Positions 1-13,020 of a stretch of DNA of 64,000 nt are shown piece by piece. The DNA is from Pseudeuparius sepicola (lineage: Eukaryota; Arthropoda; Insecta; Coleoptera; Anthribidae), in the NCBI GenBank assembly GCA_963920635.1, contig OY987301.1, forward strand, positions 12,058,501-12,122,500. Reading direction: 5' to 3'. The notes below the pieces were generated by a model. It saw only the letters and a program-made list of their open reading frames with translations. It was not told the origin of the DNA and searched no databases. The position numbers and the translations under genes are program-made. Numbering within the stretch: position 1 is the first letter of the stretch; each line of letters begins with the position of its first letter.

Positions 1-1081
1 TTCACTGGTGTCATGTGAGCAACAAGACGTTTTCGAGATTCCAAAAAATCCTCAAAACGAGTTATTTTTTAAACAATTTCTCAGAAAACAGTCAGCTGTT
101 GAAGAAGCAGGGAAGCACACCCTACCGCCGTGCCAAACATACCGAAATCAGGAGCCGTCCGTTCTAAAATGATTCTCCCACCGGTTCGGGCTCAGCGTGG
201 ATGAATCGGCTGGAATCGGCCACCGGTTCACTTTACCCACAGTGATTCACTTAACCCCATTTGACGGTAGTTACTACTAACATGGAAGACATTTTCAGTT
301 CTATTATTATTATGATATTAAAGTCAGTCAACCTTGCATTAAAGACTCAGTTTAACAACATTACCCACAGTGTGATAACCTTGTCGTTAGCGAAGAACTG
401 CCCGTATTTTGTATACTTTTGTCGAAAACCGCTGACTTCATGGCCCCCATGTGACCACATATTTATTGCATCTAAGATTGTCATAAATACATAAGCGACA
501 GTCCCGTTTTCGACTGGCTTGCCTAAGCCATCTGTGTCACACATTACCGCAGTGCTTAGCGTCAGGTTCACTTCACCGCGTCTTGTTTGCTTTTATTATT
601 AGCAATGTTTACATCATACAAATTGGTAATTAATAAAATTGACATACGTGCTTATCCAAGCTTAACCTTATTATTAACAGTCCTTAGCTAATTCCTGTTA
701 TGTCACTAACATTAACATAAGAATATGCCTGCACAAGCAGGCGCGCTCGAAAAACTTGGAGACAGCGATTATCGTAGTACCTTGTTTGGTGGGTAGTTTT
801 TTGTATTGATATAACCTTTGAATAAAGAAGCAGAAAAGAAAAAGAAAAGAGGCAGAAATCCTCATTTTTCGTGAAATCAGTAAGTAGGTACAGTTGGCTT
901 CAGACGAAACCGAACGACGTAAAGCCATTTTCTACGTTTATGTCTTTAAGTTTAGGTAGTAGATACCTACACAAACGCCTTTGCCACTTTGTCGCATGAC
1001 CTCAAAAGTTAATTTAAAGTACAAAATTACTTACCGATGGAATGTTATTATATTTTGGTGCTGATTTTTTTTACAAATTTA
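1..1081. other. AT-rich non-coding stretch, no gene seen
   Basis: I see no recognisable coding, RNA or transposon end here. Open frames are short, overlap on opposite strands and have no family resemblance. It is probably intronic or intergenic DNA. Confidence 0.5.
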
Positions 1082-1492
1082 TTACTCAATTAATATTCGA
1101 AGAGTGTCTTCAAGAGTAATATGAAAAAATATTTGCTTGAAAGGCTTCTTACCACTTTTCTTCAAACATCTCCAGACTTGACTTTTACTGATATTTAAAT
1201 TTAGACTAGCATCTCTAAAACCTAAATACGGATTTTCATTAATAACCATTTGGTCATACCTCCTCCACACATCATGGAGCTGATTCGGCAGCCTCTTAAT
1301 TGTTCCATATTGGCCAAACATTTTGTTTATACTTGCAACGGTTGTGTAATGAATGTTGCGATGTGGATGTCGTCTGTTAAATTCAGTTGCTGCTTCACGA
1401 AATGACCGTGTTCCTTCGCCAACTAATCTTAGTATTTCTACTTTTTCCTCCACAGAAAAAATAAATAAAAAAGGCGCGACTAAAGTTTCCAA
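1082..1492 (-). pseudogene. N-terminal helix-turn-helix part of a Tc1/mariner-type transposase (relic)
   Basis: The 136-residue frame holds two helix-turn-helix-like segments. The first, about residues 14-70, has the pattern EKVEILRLVGEG..SFREAATEFN.RHP..N with a trailing IHYTTVASINKMF. This resembles the DUF4817-type HTH seen at the start of many insect transposase-like proteins. The second, about residues 90-120, reads FRDASLNLNISKSQVWRCLKK and looks like the paired second HTH that precedes the catalytic domain. The frame stops just where the family would continue toward the DDE domain, and no catalytic aspartates follow, so this is a 3'-truncated or frameshifted relic. The first residues before the HTH may not be native. 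The family assignment is from pattern memory; the HTH reading is fairly secure and the exact superfamily is less so. Confidence 0.6.
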
Positions 1493-1616
1493 ATGATATT
1501 AAAAATAAGAAAGAAACAATAAATTCGGTAAATAAGGCAGGAAATCAAGAACAGGAAGATAACATTATTGTTTCCAAATATTTAGTATTTGGAGATGATA
1601 ACTTCCTCTTCAAATA

Positions 1617-2834
1617 TATAGAGTGTTTTTAAATTGTGGTGCCGAGGTAATATGACAGGTAGAAAATGTCATTTTGAAAAAAAAGTTTCCTATAAACATG
1701 GGTCCGAAAATGAATGCATGAAAAGAAAGTTACAGGGTGATAAAGGTACAGTTTGAAAATAGTATATTTCATTACGAGTCTGGAAATAAAGATTTTTCCG
1801 TGCGCGCGTGACAAATTCCCGTGTGAGGCGCAGCCGAACACGGGAAGTCATGCAAGCACGGAAAAATCTATTTGTGGACGTGTAATGAACGATATTTTTT
1901 ATTATACTTCTTTGAAAACGAAAACTTAAAACATTTTATCGGCATATTATAATAAATTTAATTGTCAAAAAATAAACAGTGCAGACAATATAGTGTTTGG
2001 TATGTATGATGCGTTTCCATGGTTATATACTCTCAAATTATTTCAAACGTGCTTTGTTGTAAATTAGTTATTGTCAGATAAGGTGAATAAAACGTCAAAA
2101 ATATTACAGAAATGTATCTAAATATTGAAACACTTACGAATTAAAATTCAAAATAGGTATACGTCAAATATCAGAGAGCATATAGAGTTTCTTAAATTTA
2201 GTTTACTTTGCTGTATATTTCTATTTTAAAGCCATATATTCGGTATGGTTATTCAGCGCACGGAAAGTTTTTCCATGCGCTGTTTCCGTGCGCTAGCCCG
2301 AAAAACCCCATCTTTAATTATTGCTAAAACAGATGAAAATAAGGTGTTTTCAGAGAAGTATAATAAAAATTTATTTTTGGCAATAACCTGGCGGGTTAGA
2401 ACAATGGATTTTATAAATGGGTAATTTTTTGAGGTTATCTTTTTGGTTCATCATTTCAGTGCATCTTTTCATTTTGCAACAAAGAGGTATTCTTGTTCCC
2501 TAACGATAAAATCAACCGTTTGCATTGAAATCGGCACAATTTTTCCTAAAACAGCTGTTAACTCCAAAATTCAAAAAATAAAATGTATCGCCTACCATTA
2601 AAAAAGTTATGATGAGTATAAAACCCATTGTGAAACCCCGCACTTCCGCCTCTGGGCAATGGGAATAAATTGTTTCTACACGAAATTGTTGCACTTCAGC
2701 GACTAAAGGACTGTACCAAGTTACATTTGAATTGCATAACTTCTGTAGAAGTTTATAGGAAACTTTTTGTTTAAAATAACATTTTCTATCTGTCATATTA
2801 CGTTGGCACCATAATTTAGAAACACCCTGCGTAT
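1617..2834. mobile_element. Non-autonomous inverted-repeat element with nested MITE
   Basis: The left end begins tatagagtgtttttaaattg and the right end is its inverse, finishing aaacaccctgcgtata. The arms stay complementary for more than 100 bp, for example the segment around gaaaatgtcatttt with its inverse near 2760-2800. A second element (about 1765-2372) sits between the arms. A related single arm occurs at 24555-25015. No transposase is visible; the minus-strand frame at 2512-2796 is just the arm. Confidence 0.75.
1765..2372. mobile_element. MITE-like element with internal GC-rich hairpin (copy 1)
   Basis: About 600 bp matching 41975-42548 in the reverse orientation. It contains a near-perfect hairpin at about 1772-1890: cattacgagtctggaaataa pairs with the inverse attacacgtccacaaatag, and the ccgtgcgcgcgtgac region pairs with gtcatgcaagcacgg. 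A second GC-rich block near 2255-2310 carries further inverted gcgcacggaaa motifs. It is inserted between the arms of the 1617-2834 element. Confidence 0.75.
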
Positions 2835-3700
2835 ACTAGATATTACATTTGAATAGCCCTCAAATACCTACTCCAAACTAGGAGTAAGCAACCACATGCT
2901 TGTGTATATTTTTAAAAATAAGTATTAGCATGTGTTCCAATTTCCCGTTCATTATGTTTTGTTAGGACACTTTCATTATTTATTACGCCTCCAGGCACTC
3001 CAGGGCATGATTGTTGAACAATATCATAATTAGAAAATGTATTATGGCAACAATCAACGTAGTGTAACCTTATTAGTTCTCGCTAATCTTTCCGTTATCT
3101 ACAAAAAATAGCAAATTGCTTAATTATTGTACCTTATTTAATTAATAACCATATATGTCTGCGTTGGATATAAATAAATACCACAACATTTTTTGCACTT
3201 TTGTTTCATCATTATTATAAATAACGTTGCCACAAGAGCAATTTTAATAATAAATAGTCATAATATCTGGCTTCATTACAGCACGGGATTTTCGCCGGGA
3301 ATGTCAATGTTACCGCCGCAATCTACCACAACAGATATTTATAATTATTTGAGATTTCAAACTTAAAAAGTGAATCGTTATCTATCGATCAAGCAGGCTC
3401 GTTAATTACGGCAATAAATAGGAGCCATTAGTGGCGAGTCCGCCGTGGGAAAACATTTCCTTATTGAAGCGCTTTCCGAGTACACACAACAGCGGTCGAG
3501 GTAAAAATGCAGTTATAGCGATTTAATCGCGGGTTTATGAACTTTGAGTAAACGCACCCATTGTGGAAAAAACGAGCAGATGAGACGCGCGGGCTGATAC
3601 GGAACAGAGCGCTCATTCATCGCACCTCTCTTTCTATTCGTATGAGCAGCTAGCTTATTTGCACCGGAATTTTTACAAAATTTTTAAAACAATATTAACC
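2835..3700. other. Non-coding stretch, no feature seen
   Basis: AT-rich with a moderately GC-balanced, lower-repeat part around 3270-3650. No exon, RNA gene or terminal repeat was recognised. Confidence 0.4.
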
Positions 3701-3840
3701 GTTGACTGACGTACTAATAAAGACTGCTCACGGCTGTCATGTTTGACAGTTCTCTGGCTCACCATGCTCTTCCCGGAGACAAAATACAATGCAAAATACA
3801 TTGTTGACCATAGGCGCCATCTACTTTCCAGGATATGAAG
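3701..3840 (-). repeat. Truncated copy of a 178-bp palindromic MITE
   Basis: Starts gttgactgacgtactaataa and continues with a diverged copy of the 27248-27425 MITE read in reverse, including the stretch gaccataggcgccatctact. The distal ~35 bp, which would contain the second inverted end, is missing. Confidence 0.8.
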
Positions 3841-4254
3841 CTATAGTGGTAGCGCCGGTAGCGGTAAGAAGTCTTATAGGCCAGGGAAAATAGAATTTGA
3901 CCTAGAAAAAAATATTAACTGCAATTTTGTTTTACCCTATCAAAGTTATAAGTAAATACGTTGGTAGAAACCAAAAATTAAACATTTTGAAAAAAACGGA
4001 ACCTTGAGTTACCTCAAAAAACACCTATTTTTCGTTAGAAATTTCGAGCAAAAATGTTAACTGGATTTTTTTAGACAAACTTTCCTTGCTAACATATATT
4101 AAGAAATTAAACATTTTAAGAATATGGAAGTAACATAGATCGTCAAAGAGGGATAAAAATCGGATAATTTTCTATTTCGGCAAAAGGCAAAAAGATTAAC
4201 TACGTTTTTATTGCAGATGATCATTCCCTTTTACAAATATAATGTAACTTATAC

Positions 4255-4560
4255 AAAATTAAACATTTATCTGAGCCGCATGTACGTCAGCTGTCACTTC
4301 TCATTGGTATAGACTATGCAAAAATATTAACTGTTTTTTTTGTTTAACTTTTTACAATATAACTATATTGAATCATAGCGAAATTAAACATTTATTTACG
4401 GCGCATATAGGTCAACTGTCACTTTTCATTTCTTTAGGAAAGCAAAAATATTAACTGTTTTTTTTTGTTTAACTTTTTACAATATAACTATATTAAATCA
4501 CATATAGCGAAATTAAACATTTATTTACGGCGCATGTAGGTCAACTGTCATTTGTCATTT
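4255..4560. repeat. Tandem duplication, ~125-bp unit, two full copies plus a partial
   Basis: Units begin gcaaaaatattaactg at about 4318 and 4443. Each runs through tttttacaatataactatat, cgaaattaaacatttattta and a 'gtcaactgtcac' tail. A partial third copy lies just upstream (4255-4317). The surrounding 3900-4780 is rich in the same attaaacatt and attaactg words, so the array is embedded in older related repeats. Confidence 0.75.
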
Positions 4561-5068
4561 CAAAATACTTCCGTTACCAATTTTTGTTTAATTTCAAAAA
4601 AATTTACAAGACTTAGTATCCACTTACAAAGTTTAACAAAAATCATCCATTTAATAATTTTGCTCTCAAAGAAAGCTTCAAATTTCTTTAAAATGCGATT
4701 TCCCACGAAACAATATGTTTAATTTCAGAACAAACTGTTAATACTTGATTTTTAAAGTAATTACCTATACCTAAATAATAAAAACGCAGCCCAAAAAATA
4801 TTACGCACAATGTCATTTTTACATCATTCGGATACTTGCGCAAACGTAATCTGTTTAATTTATCAATCTCAACTTTATATAAGTACCTTACTTACTAATA
4901 AATGCAGCTTAAAATTCGCAGTTAATATTTATGCCGTCTTTACTACAACAAGAAAATGTATTTTTCGAAAAAACGCCCACACGCGTATGATTATTTTGTA
5001 TAAAAAACAATTCTGGTGTGCATTTATTACCAATATTTTGTGATGGCATTATAAAATACGTCAATCAA

Positions 5069-6310
5069 CGATATTAACTCCTTGCGTTTCCTTTTTGCTA
5101 TTTTTTAATTGTTTTATTTACAAAAGCAAATGAGACTTTTTGCTTAATAAGAAAATACGGATTCACCATGAGAAACTTCAATTTTGTTTTGTTGTACGGG
5201 GTGGATAAAAAATATAAAAAGAAAATACGATTCACCACGAGAAACCTATATTTTTTGTACGGGGTGGATAAAAAATACAAAAATGTTATTTTGTGTTTAG
5301 AGAATACCGGACGAAACACATCTTATTTTGCAAGATACCTAGGAAAAAATGTCATTGTTAATAAAAGTTTTTGCTTGTTTAGAAAATAGAATTCACCATG
5401 AGAAACTTCAATTTTGTTGTACAGAGTGGGCCAAATTGAACATTTTTAAAGAGAAACTAATATGTTTAACGGAGATAGGCGTAAACTGATATCGGACTAA
5501 TAGGCGTAAATCAACATCGGCTCATTTTTTCTGATAAACTTAATGGCAGAAACTGCAAATCGACAGATCACCGTTCTTGAGTTATATGGCGATTTTAGAA
5601 AATGTGCGTTTTCGAAAAGTGGCCGTAACTTTTTTCAGGTTGAAATTTGCACTGGAGTTTTTACAAAATTGTTTAAACATATTAACTCCTTGTGATTCCT
5701 TTTTGCTATTTTTTAATTGTTTTATTTCCAAAAGCAAATTAGACTTTTTTGCTTGTTTAGACCATGAGAAATTTTAATTTTGTTGTACAGAGTGGATAAA
5801 AAATACAAAAATGTTATTTTGTTCTTAGAGAATATTTGAGTAAATACATCTTATTTTGCAATATACGAGTACCTACGAAAAAATGTCATTCTTGTTAAAA
5901 GTTTTTGCTTGTTTAGAAAATACGATTCCCCATGATAAACCTCAATTTTGTTGTACGGGGTGGATAAAAAATACAAAAATGTTATTTTGCAAGATACGAA
6001 AAAATTTCATTCTTAATAGAAGTTTTTGCTTGTTTAGAAAATAGAATTCACCATGAGAAACTTCAATTTTGTTGTACAGAGTGGACCAAATTGAACACTT
6101 TTAAAGGGAAACTCTTATTTTTAACGGAGATAGGCGTAAACTGATATCGGACTGATAGGCGTAAATCAAAATCGGCTCATTTTTTCTGATAAACATAATG
6201 GCGGAAACCGCAAATCGATATCTGTCACCGTTCTTAAGTTATAGGGCGTTTTTAGAAAATGTGCGTTTTCGAAAAGTGGCCGTAACTTTTTTCAGGTTGA
6301 AAATTTTGTG
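5069..6310. repeat. Large imperfect tandem duplication (~610-660-bp unit, two copies)
   Basis: The block starting tattaactccttgcg near 5069 recurs near 5687. The stretch cggagataggcgtaaactga at about 5470 recurs about 658 bp downstream at about 6127, and gcgttttcgaaaagtggccg recurs at about 5606 and 6263. Inside each unit a shorter word, attcaccatgagaaacttca followed by a 'ggggtggataaaaaatac' segment, is repeated several times (5160, 5225, 5392, 5760, 5925, 6048). The short open frames here are by-products of the repeat. Confidence 0.8.
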
Positions 6311-6384
6311 TTTCTGTGAGAACATTTCCAAAGTACTTTTTTACGTAGTATCGAATGCTGCTGCATTTTTTTTAAGTCAATAGT

Positions 6385-8200
6385 TTTAGAGAATAAATTT
6401 TAATGTTAAGAGTTAAAAGCTATTAGTAATAATTGATAACTATTTAAGTAAATCATTAAGTGTTATATATTTTTTCGGAATGGTAATGTTTTGCTCTATT
6501 AAAAAATACAAAAATATATAGGGTGTTCCATTTAAAAAATAATTTTTTTCACCAGTAACTCTTAAACCATCGACTTGAAAAATAAATGTAGTAGCAGACT
6601 TAGGTACGGACTAAATGACGGACATGCGATTTGTATTTCATTTAGTTATATATGGGACATTCTAAATGGTATATAGTAAGTCGCCATTTTTTTGGTACAC
6701 TAGCGCCATTCCAGATCGCAAACAACAATGCAATTATGACGTCATGCTCGCGTCCAACGTAAACGATATATACCTACGATACGACTTCTGACGGACGCCA
6801 CTGCGGGGTGAAGGGATAGCATTGCCCGTGGGAAATCACGAACTACGTAAGCGAGGTGGTTTGAGGCGAATATGATTTATATCCCAGATATACGAGGTGT
6901 TTTATTTTCAACACGTTCTGGCAATTATTATTGGTCTTGGTGGTGCCCGATGGGATCTTATCGAGCTTTCAGAGCGAAACGACTGGGTAATTCAGGTAAT
7001 TACATGGTCGGGTATGCAAAGTGTAGGGATATTGTTGTTGAAGGGAAGGTCACGGCAAACCAAAAATATATATTTTTTATAACCAGTTCTGAATGGCAAC
7101 CAGGAACAATAAAAATGTGATAAACTTTTGAATTCCAGTTGACTTTGGCAGTTGGAACATCTCATCATCAAATCCATTTGAAGGCATTTGAAAAAAAAAG
7201 TGTTCTACAGTGATAATTTTTTTGAACATACAAATTCTAACTTGGCTGAGAAGCAAACCAGATCAGATCCCACGGCCCGAGTGTTTTCTAACGCGATGCC
7301 TTATCGGGTTTTCTGTTGGTTTTCCACATTCTGTTTAAATATTACATATCTTTACATCTCGGCAGCGCCCGCACCGGTCGTCATCAAAGGCCATTAACAT
7401 TTACGGCTGCCAACTGCATCGGAGATCGCTCATGGAAATGGAACTGGTTTACCGATTACAGAAATCGTTAAACGCGCACCTGTTTGCGGAATTAAACAAA
7501 TAATAGGCGTACTTCTAGCTCGCCTCGCGCATAGTCTTTCGCGCTATTGGGGTATAAATCTTTTTATGGATGTTGAGGACATCTTCAAGCTGTGCGTACA
7601 TATTTATGCACGTCCTTCGTTGGGACTGTAAGAAAGAACATTTTCGGATGATCAAGTTTTCTTTCTATTTATTTTCTAAAATTCTGAATGTTCGGTGGAA
7701 TTCAGTAAAATATTATTGCCACTTATTCAAAGAGAAGTTAGTATAAATAATTAGGTTAGAACACAGGGTACAATATCAGACAGGTGGCTAGGCTATTGGT
7801 TCTGTTGTCATGACATTTTAACCTGAAATTTATTAATCTGTCATTTCACTTTGACGTGACATGATCTTTGAGAAAGGAGGAAGATATATTCTCCGAAAGC
7901 TCAGGAAACAAATTTGTTGAAGATATTTTTTGAGTTACAAGTTCAAAGTTTAGTTCATTGACTGTTAAGAATTTATTAATTTTACAGGCAACTTGAAAAA
8001 GTTGTCTTTTAACCAGTTTGGTGGCGAAAAACCCAATTAAAATTCAATGAAAGTTTTCTTTCTTTGTGATATAATGCCACAAAAGTCTTTCTTTTTCAAA
8101 AACAATATTGGTTTCTTAATTTACGGGATGTGTAATATTTCTTTTTTATTAATAAAAAATATCATGTTGTTTCGATTATGTCAAAAGGAACTAGGCAATG
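6385..8200. other. Non-coding stretch with one solo transposon end
   Basis: A solo left end of the ACAGGGTG type (tatagggtgttccatttaaa) is visible at about 6517, with no matching right end recognised. Nothing else between 6385 and 8200 could be assigned. The 6872-7397 open frames have no family resemblance. Confidence 0.4.
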
Positions 8201-8202
8201 AT

Positions 8203-9356
8203 ATACAGGGTGTTTCATCTTAAGTGTATTCTCCATCTGATTTTAGCCGCGTTTTTTTCTAAAAATAGGCCACAAAAAACTCTACGTTGGTGCAAAATTG
8301 CAGGTCTTAATGTCGATTTTCAAGGCCTACTACAAATTTTTTTTCTAGTAAAAAATGACGAAAACCATTTAGCAATTTTTTATTTAAAATCTGACACCAC
8401 AGCGTTAATCAGAACAACCTAAAACCCCCGTATACCAAATTTGAACAAAAAATATACAAGGAGTTCCATTCTGCAGGGTGTCAAAATTGAGCAAAATAGG
8501 AATTTTAAAGGCATCTGGAGAGTTAAGTGTGCCATGGAATCCCGTCAAAACAGATGGATGATTAACAGGACTACTCAAAGTGTTGGTGTGCAAAGATTCA
8601 ATACAAAAATGTACAGGGTCTTTTTCTCTAGGCGATGTCAAATTGCTGAATTTTTATTAAACTTTATATTGGTTAGGAGGAGTGCTCTGGAATCATTGAA
8701 TAAATATTAATAAATACAAAAGCTATTTAATAATGTACATCATCCAACCAACAAATAAAAACAATTCAAATTGTTGGACCTTTATCAATAAAGTCACTGT
8801 CTAAGATGATACATTTTCTGCGCGTTTCCTGTTGTGGCACACCAGCCACCTTAACTCATATGGACTTACTGACTGGCAGGCTTCTGTATTTTTTAGACTT
8901 AGTTCGTTTGTAATGTCTGGGGTGGTTTTGATATATCTACTCGATTTTTGACCTGTATAAAGTTTAAAAAATTCAGCATTTCTAGTTGCTACAGAAAAGA
9001 ACACCTTTTGTATTTTTTATTGGATCTTTGCACATCAACACTGTGACACTGTTCATCATCCAACTGTTTCGAAGTAATTCCATGGCACACTTGTAAATTT
9101 GGTATACGGGGGTTTTAGGTTGTTCTGTATAACGCTGTGGTGTCAGATTTTAAATTAAAAATTCGCTAAATGGTTTTCGTTATTTTTTACTGGAAAAAAA
9201 ATTGTAGTAGGCCTTGAAAATCGACATTAAGACCTGAAATTTTGCACCAACATAGAGTTTTTTATGGCCTATTTTTAGAAAAAAACGCGGCTAAAATCGG
9301 ATGGAGAATACAAATTTTACGGGGATGTTCGCACTTTAGATGAAACACCATGTATA
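8203..9356 (+). mobile_element. Fold-back element with ~280-bp inverted arms (ACAGGGTG type)
   Basis: The left end is atacagggtgtttcatctta and the right end is the inverse, tgaaacaccatgtatat. The arms (about 8203-8470 and 9080-9356) stay complementary through segments such as tgacaccacagcgttaatca and cccccgtataccaaatttg. The middle shows no transposase; the 89-aa and 78-aa frames lie within or across the arms. A related copy in the opposite orientation lies at 55321-56010 and an arm fragment at 63447-63545. Confidence 0.85.
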
Positions 9357-12151
9357 TTCACCTGAAAAAAATCCATCCGTCTTTCACTGTCGAGTTCACC
9401 GTTTTAACATCGCTTTCTTGTAGCACATTTTTTTGTGCTTATTAGTTTACGTATCATTGCATCTGTCTGTGTATGGCCGTTAACCCAGAATCGTTTAAAG
9501 TTCGTTTGATTAATAGCAAGATCCGCTAACCTTAATAGTTTGGCGGAATTTATAGTTGGTAGCAGACACAATGGGCATGTGTTCCAACATTTGAGAGATA
9601 ATTGAATGGGTAAACAACCTGTTGTATAACAGGGTGACAGTGGCGTTCTATGTTTACTTTTGCTTTTCCTGTAATATAAACTGGTTGCATACTCTTGCAC
9701 CATAATATGGCAATGTATCCAGGTATATTATGTATAAAATTTGGTTAAAATACGTTAAAACAATATTTTTTTTAGAAAAGCATTAACAACCTGTACGGTG
9801 GAAACGAAGCCTTTCTGGAGAAAACGCTATAGCAAAACCCCCATTTATTTTCAAAAATACTATCACGTATTGTCTGGTCCAGCGATAGAAATGGCTCACC
9901 CTGTATAGTTATAATTTTTTACATTCCAGATTTTTTTTTCATTTTGTATAGAATTGTGTTATGTGATTTGATGGAAATTTACTTTCCGCGACTGTTGTAC
10001 AAAACATATGGCAACATAAGTTAAATAGGTACCTTTTCAAAACTTGAATCTTCAATACCTAATTAGATATCTACAAATTTTTGTAGGGAAACGCTAACGT
10101 AAACAAGAAGAAACAGAATTACTGTGAAACCGTGATAGGAAAAGCTTTTTGCTTAATTAAGTTGTACGTAAGAAACGTGTGACGAAATATTATTGTTAAA
10201 AAAAAATTCACGTCAAAAAACTAGAATCTTGAGACTGCCATAACAAGTTTCATCCGATAAGTTTATGTATAATCACTTTATAAAAGCCTGTACCTACCAG
10301 ATTTTAACAAAATCGACCATAAGCAAATCCAACAATTATAGGAATAATTACTAATCAATTTACTTCACTTTAAAGTCCTAAACAATTTTTAATATTAATT
10401 TTCGAAATTCTCTGAGATACGCCACTGTACAGACCAGGGGAAATGGCCCGTTATTGCCACATGCCAGTTCCAGTGCGACAACCAGTGTATTGATTGTTAA
10501 TTTTCTGTCGAAACTGAAAGAAACGGCTGCGTGCCACCTTTAAAGCAACATTGTGTGCAAATTCCTCAGACAGGATTTATGGGCTTTTTTGCGCCTCTGG
10601 TCAGTTTTTACTGCTTAACGAACACTTATTTCGGATTTCTCTAGCCGTAAAATTACTTAGTGATACGATTTTTTAACAATTACTTTTTAAAACCAAACTG
10701 CACAAAAAAGTAGAACATATTTTTTTTGGGGGGTTTTACTAATCAGAATAATTTTCAACATTTATAAAAAGAAAACCATTAGGCGCTCATAAAATACCAC
10801 CTTGTCTCATCAGTTTGATTTATGTTTACGTTTTTATTTTTATTAATCATCCCAATACTTACACACATGGAGTGGAGTTTTGAACCTGCGGCGCAATTTT
10901 CAACCACGAAAATGTACTTTTAAATATTTTAGGTAATAAATACTTCTTAAATAAGTCAGAATTTCAGTTCGAATGGAATACTAACATGGCATTCGTGGTG
11001 TCTGTGGGAGGAATAAGCGAAGACAAGAAGTCAAGGAGTTATATCTTTGACCAACTAACTATAAGTGAGTTTTAAACAGGAGGGTTCTATACCCTTGAAA
11101 ATTATGCAAACCGTTTGGCACCCTCGATGGGTATAAACAGAACAACCCGTGACAAGCTGATTTAAATGAAGCATATGAATTTCATTACGGTCACCCCGAA
11201 TTCAACTATGGAAATGGAAATCAACAAGGTTTGACTGTCAAATGACGTCGGTTTTGCATAAACCGTTTTTGTTTTCAATAACCGAATTTTTGATGGCTGG
11301 TGGCTGTCATAGGTAAGTAAATAGGTATAATTTGTTGCCAAATAATATTGTTTTTCATTGATATTTTCTGATTTCTTGCTGATTTTTAGGTTTTCAAGAG
11401 AAAAAACTAAATTTAGAAAGTGGCTTAGTACTCTATAGGTGTCATCAACAATTAATATTCTCTACTCTATGATTTTTTAATACAACGCGAAAGAACGAGA
11501 AAAGTGGCGCTCTACCATCTAGAAACCTAACCGAAGAAGCAGTGGCGTCAAAATTGGTAAGACCACCAAAGAAATTCATTCCGGTTCAAGAAGTAGGTAA
11601 CTCTTGGAGATGAAGAAAATGGAGACATTGTAATTCTCGATACGACGAAGAGCAAATAAATAGAATTAACCGAAAAAAATGCACACAGCAGCAGGCAGCA
11701 GCAAGTAAACCTGTTAACTGCAGATTACCGCCAGCAAAATTATTGAAGATTATCAAAGAAGAGCGTAATTAGAAATCACTTCACTTGCATTTTTAAAGCA
11801 AAGATTAAAATGGTAGAACTTGAAGTTACCAAGTTTTCTTTTGCTTGTATTTTTATGTTTCTGGAAAATAGGTTATTATTATACTAAAAGTATTCAAAGA
11901 AATAATTATCTCAAGTAATATTGTATGAAAATAAATAATATTTTCATATTTTTTTATAAGTAATTATTTATAATGTAGTAGCTATTGTATAAGGTATAAT
12001 GTACAATAATAATTAAATTAGTTCTCTTTGTAATGATTTAAATATTTTGTTTTGATTAAGTTGTATAATTTCTCAACCTACAAAACCAAAAATAAAAAAA
12101 AATCTTGAACCTGTGTTGTACTTTGAACTAAAATAATTTCACACAAAACGA
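9357..12151. other. Non-coding stretch with a solo transposon end
   Basis: A right-type end, ggctcaccctgtatag, is at about 9893-9908 with no recognised partner. The rest is AT-rich sequence without credible exons. A 29-codon frame at about 10986 lacks any support. Confidence 0.4.
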
Positions 12152-12159
12152 CAACCAAG

Positions 12160-13012
12160 CAGTGATGTAACAGATACATTTTTTTCGGTATCTAGATACA
12201 GATACAGATACTGTCTGGCAGATGTAACTATAGATACTGATACCGATACATTTTTTCCAAAGTATCTGGGTACAGATACAGATACGTTAAAAAAGTATCT
12301 AGATACTTCCAGATACATTCAGATACTATCAGTTATAATTAAGAAAATTTCAGACCTCATAAATCAATCAATATACTTACCTACTTAGATATTTATGAAA
12401 CAAGTGTGTGTAGGTAAAGTAGAACTGTTTAGACGAATGTGAAGTTTAGATTGTCAACCATTGAAACAAGTTGTGGGTTAGTAGTTTACCGTGTACGTAG
12501 TCACTCCAAAGTCAGCACTGAGTTGAGTATGTGTTTTATGTACGGTATTTTAAAAAAATTACTAAATCACACCCCATTTTATTATTTGTATTGTTTATTT
12601 TTTTTTAACATTAGCAACATTTCGAAGTTTTCATCGCTGAGCCTGTTACGCCTTGGCGTTAAAATTTGTCCTCCTGTGCTAAAGAGGCGCTCGACTGCCG
12701 CAGATGATGGTAAAACTGTGTTATATTTTTTGCCTCATCGATTGCACAAAGCATGTAATCCTGTTTGAATTACAATAAACTTAAAATTAATTTTTGCCCA
12801 TAGGAACTGTTTAAAAATTAAATATAGGCACTTCGCACGTCTTGGCATCGTGGCTAAAAAATGTACCTAGTATCTAAGTATCTAGATACTTTCAAAAGGA
12901 TCTGGATACTAAAGCAGATCCTTATTTTTGTATGTATCTAGATATGTATCTAGGTACAAAAAGTATCTAGATACAGTATCTAGATCATGTGTCTCGATAC
13001 ATTACATCACTG
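12160..13012 (-). mobile_element. hAT element, 853 bp, with 8-bp TSD and AGATAC subterminal repeats
   Basis: The ends are CAGTGATGTAACAGATAC and ATACATTACATCACTG. They are flanked by a perfect 8-bp duplication, caaccaag, at 12152-12159 and 13013-13020. Short ends beginning CAG with an 8-bp TSD are diagnostic of hAT. Both subterminal regions (about 12180-12330 and 12860-12995) are packed with gtatct/agatac words, many in palindromic gtatctagatac form, as expected for clustered transposase-binding sites. The interior keeps only the C-terminal part of a transposase on the minus strand, so this is a deletion derivative. Confidence 0.93.
12582..12735 (-). pseudogene. hAT transposase C-terminal dimerisation domain (partial)
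   Basis: The minus-strand translation reads [18 protein letters not shown], then [18 protein letters not shown], and ends in a Lys/Asn-rich tail at a TAA at 12582-12584. This is the classic hATC signature (SSxxxERxFSxxGxI...RxxLxxxxxxxLxxL), which mediates transposase dimerisation at the extreme C terminus. It sits in the expected orientation inside the 12160-13012 element. The zinc finger and the DDE/RNase H-like core are absent, so this stub cannot be active. The 5' limit is where the reading frame stops resembling the family and is approximate. Confidence 0.88.
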
Positions 13013-13020
13013 CAACCAAG

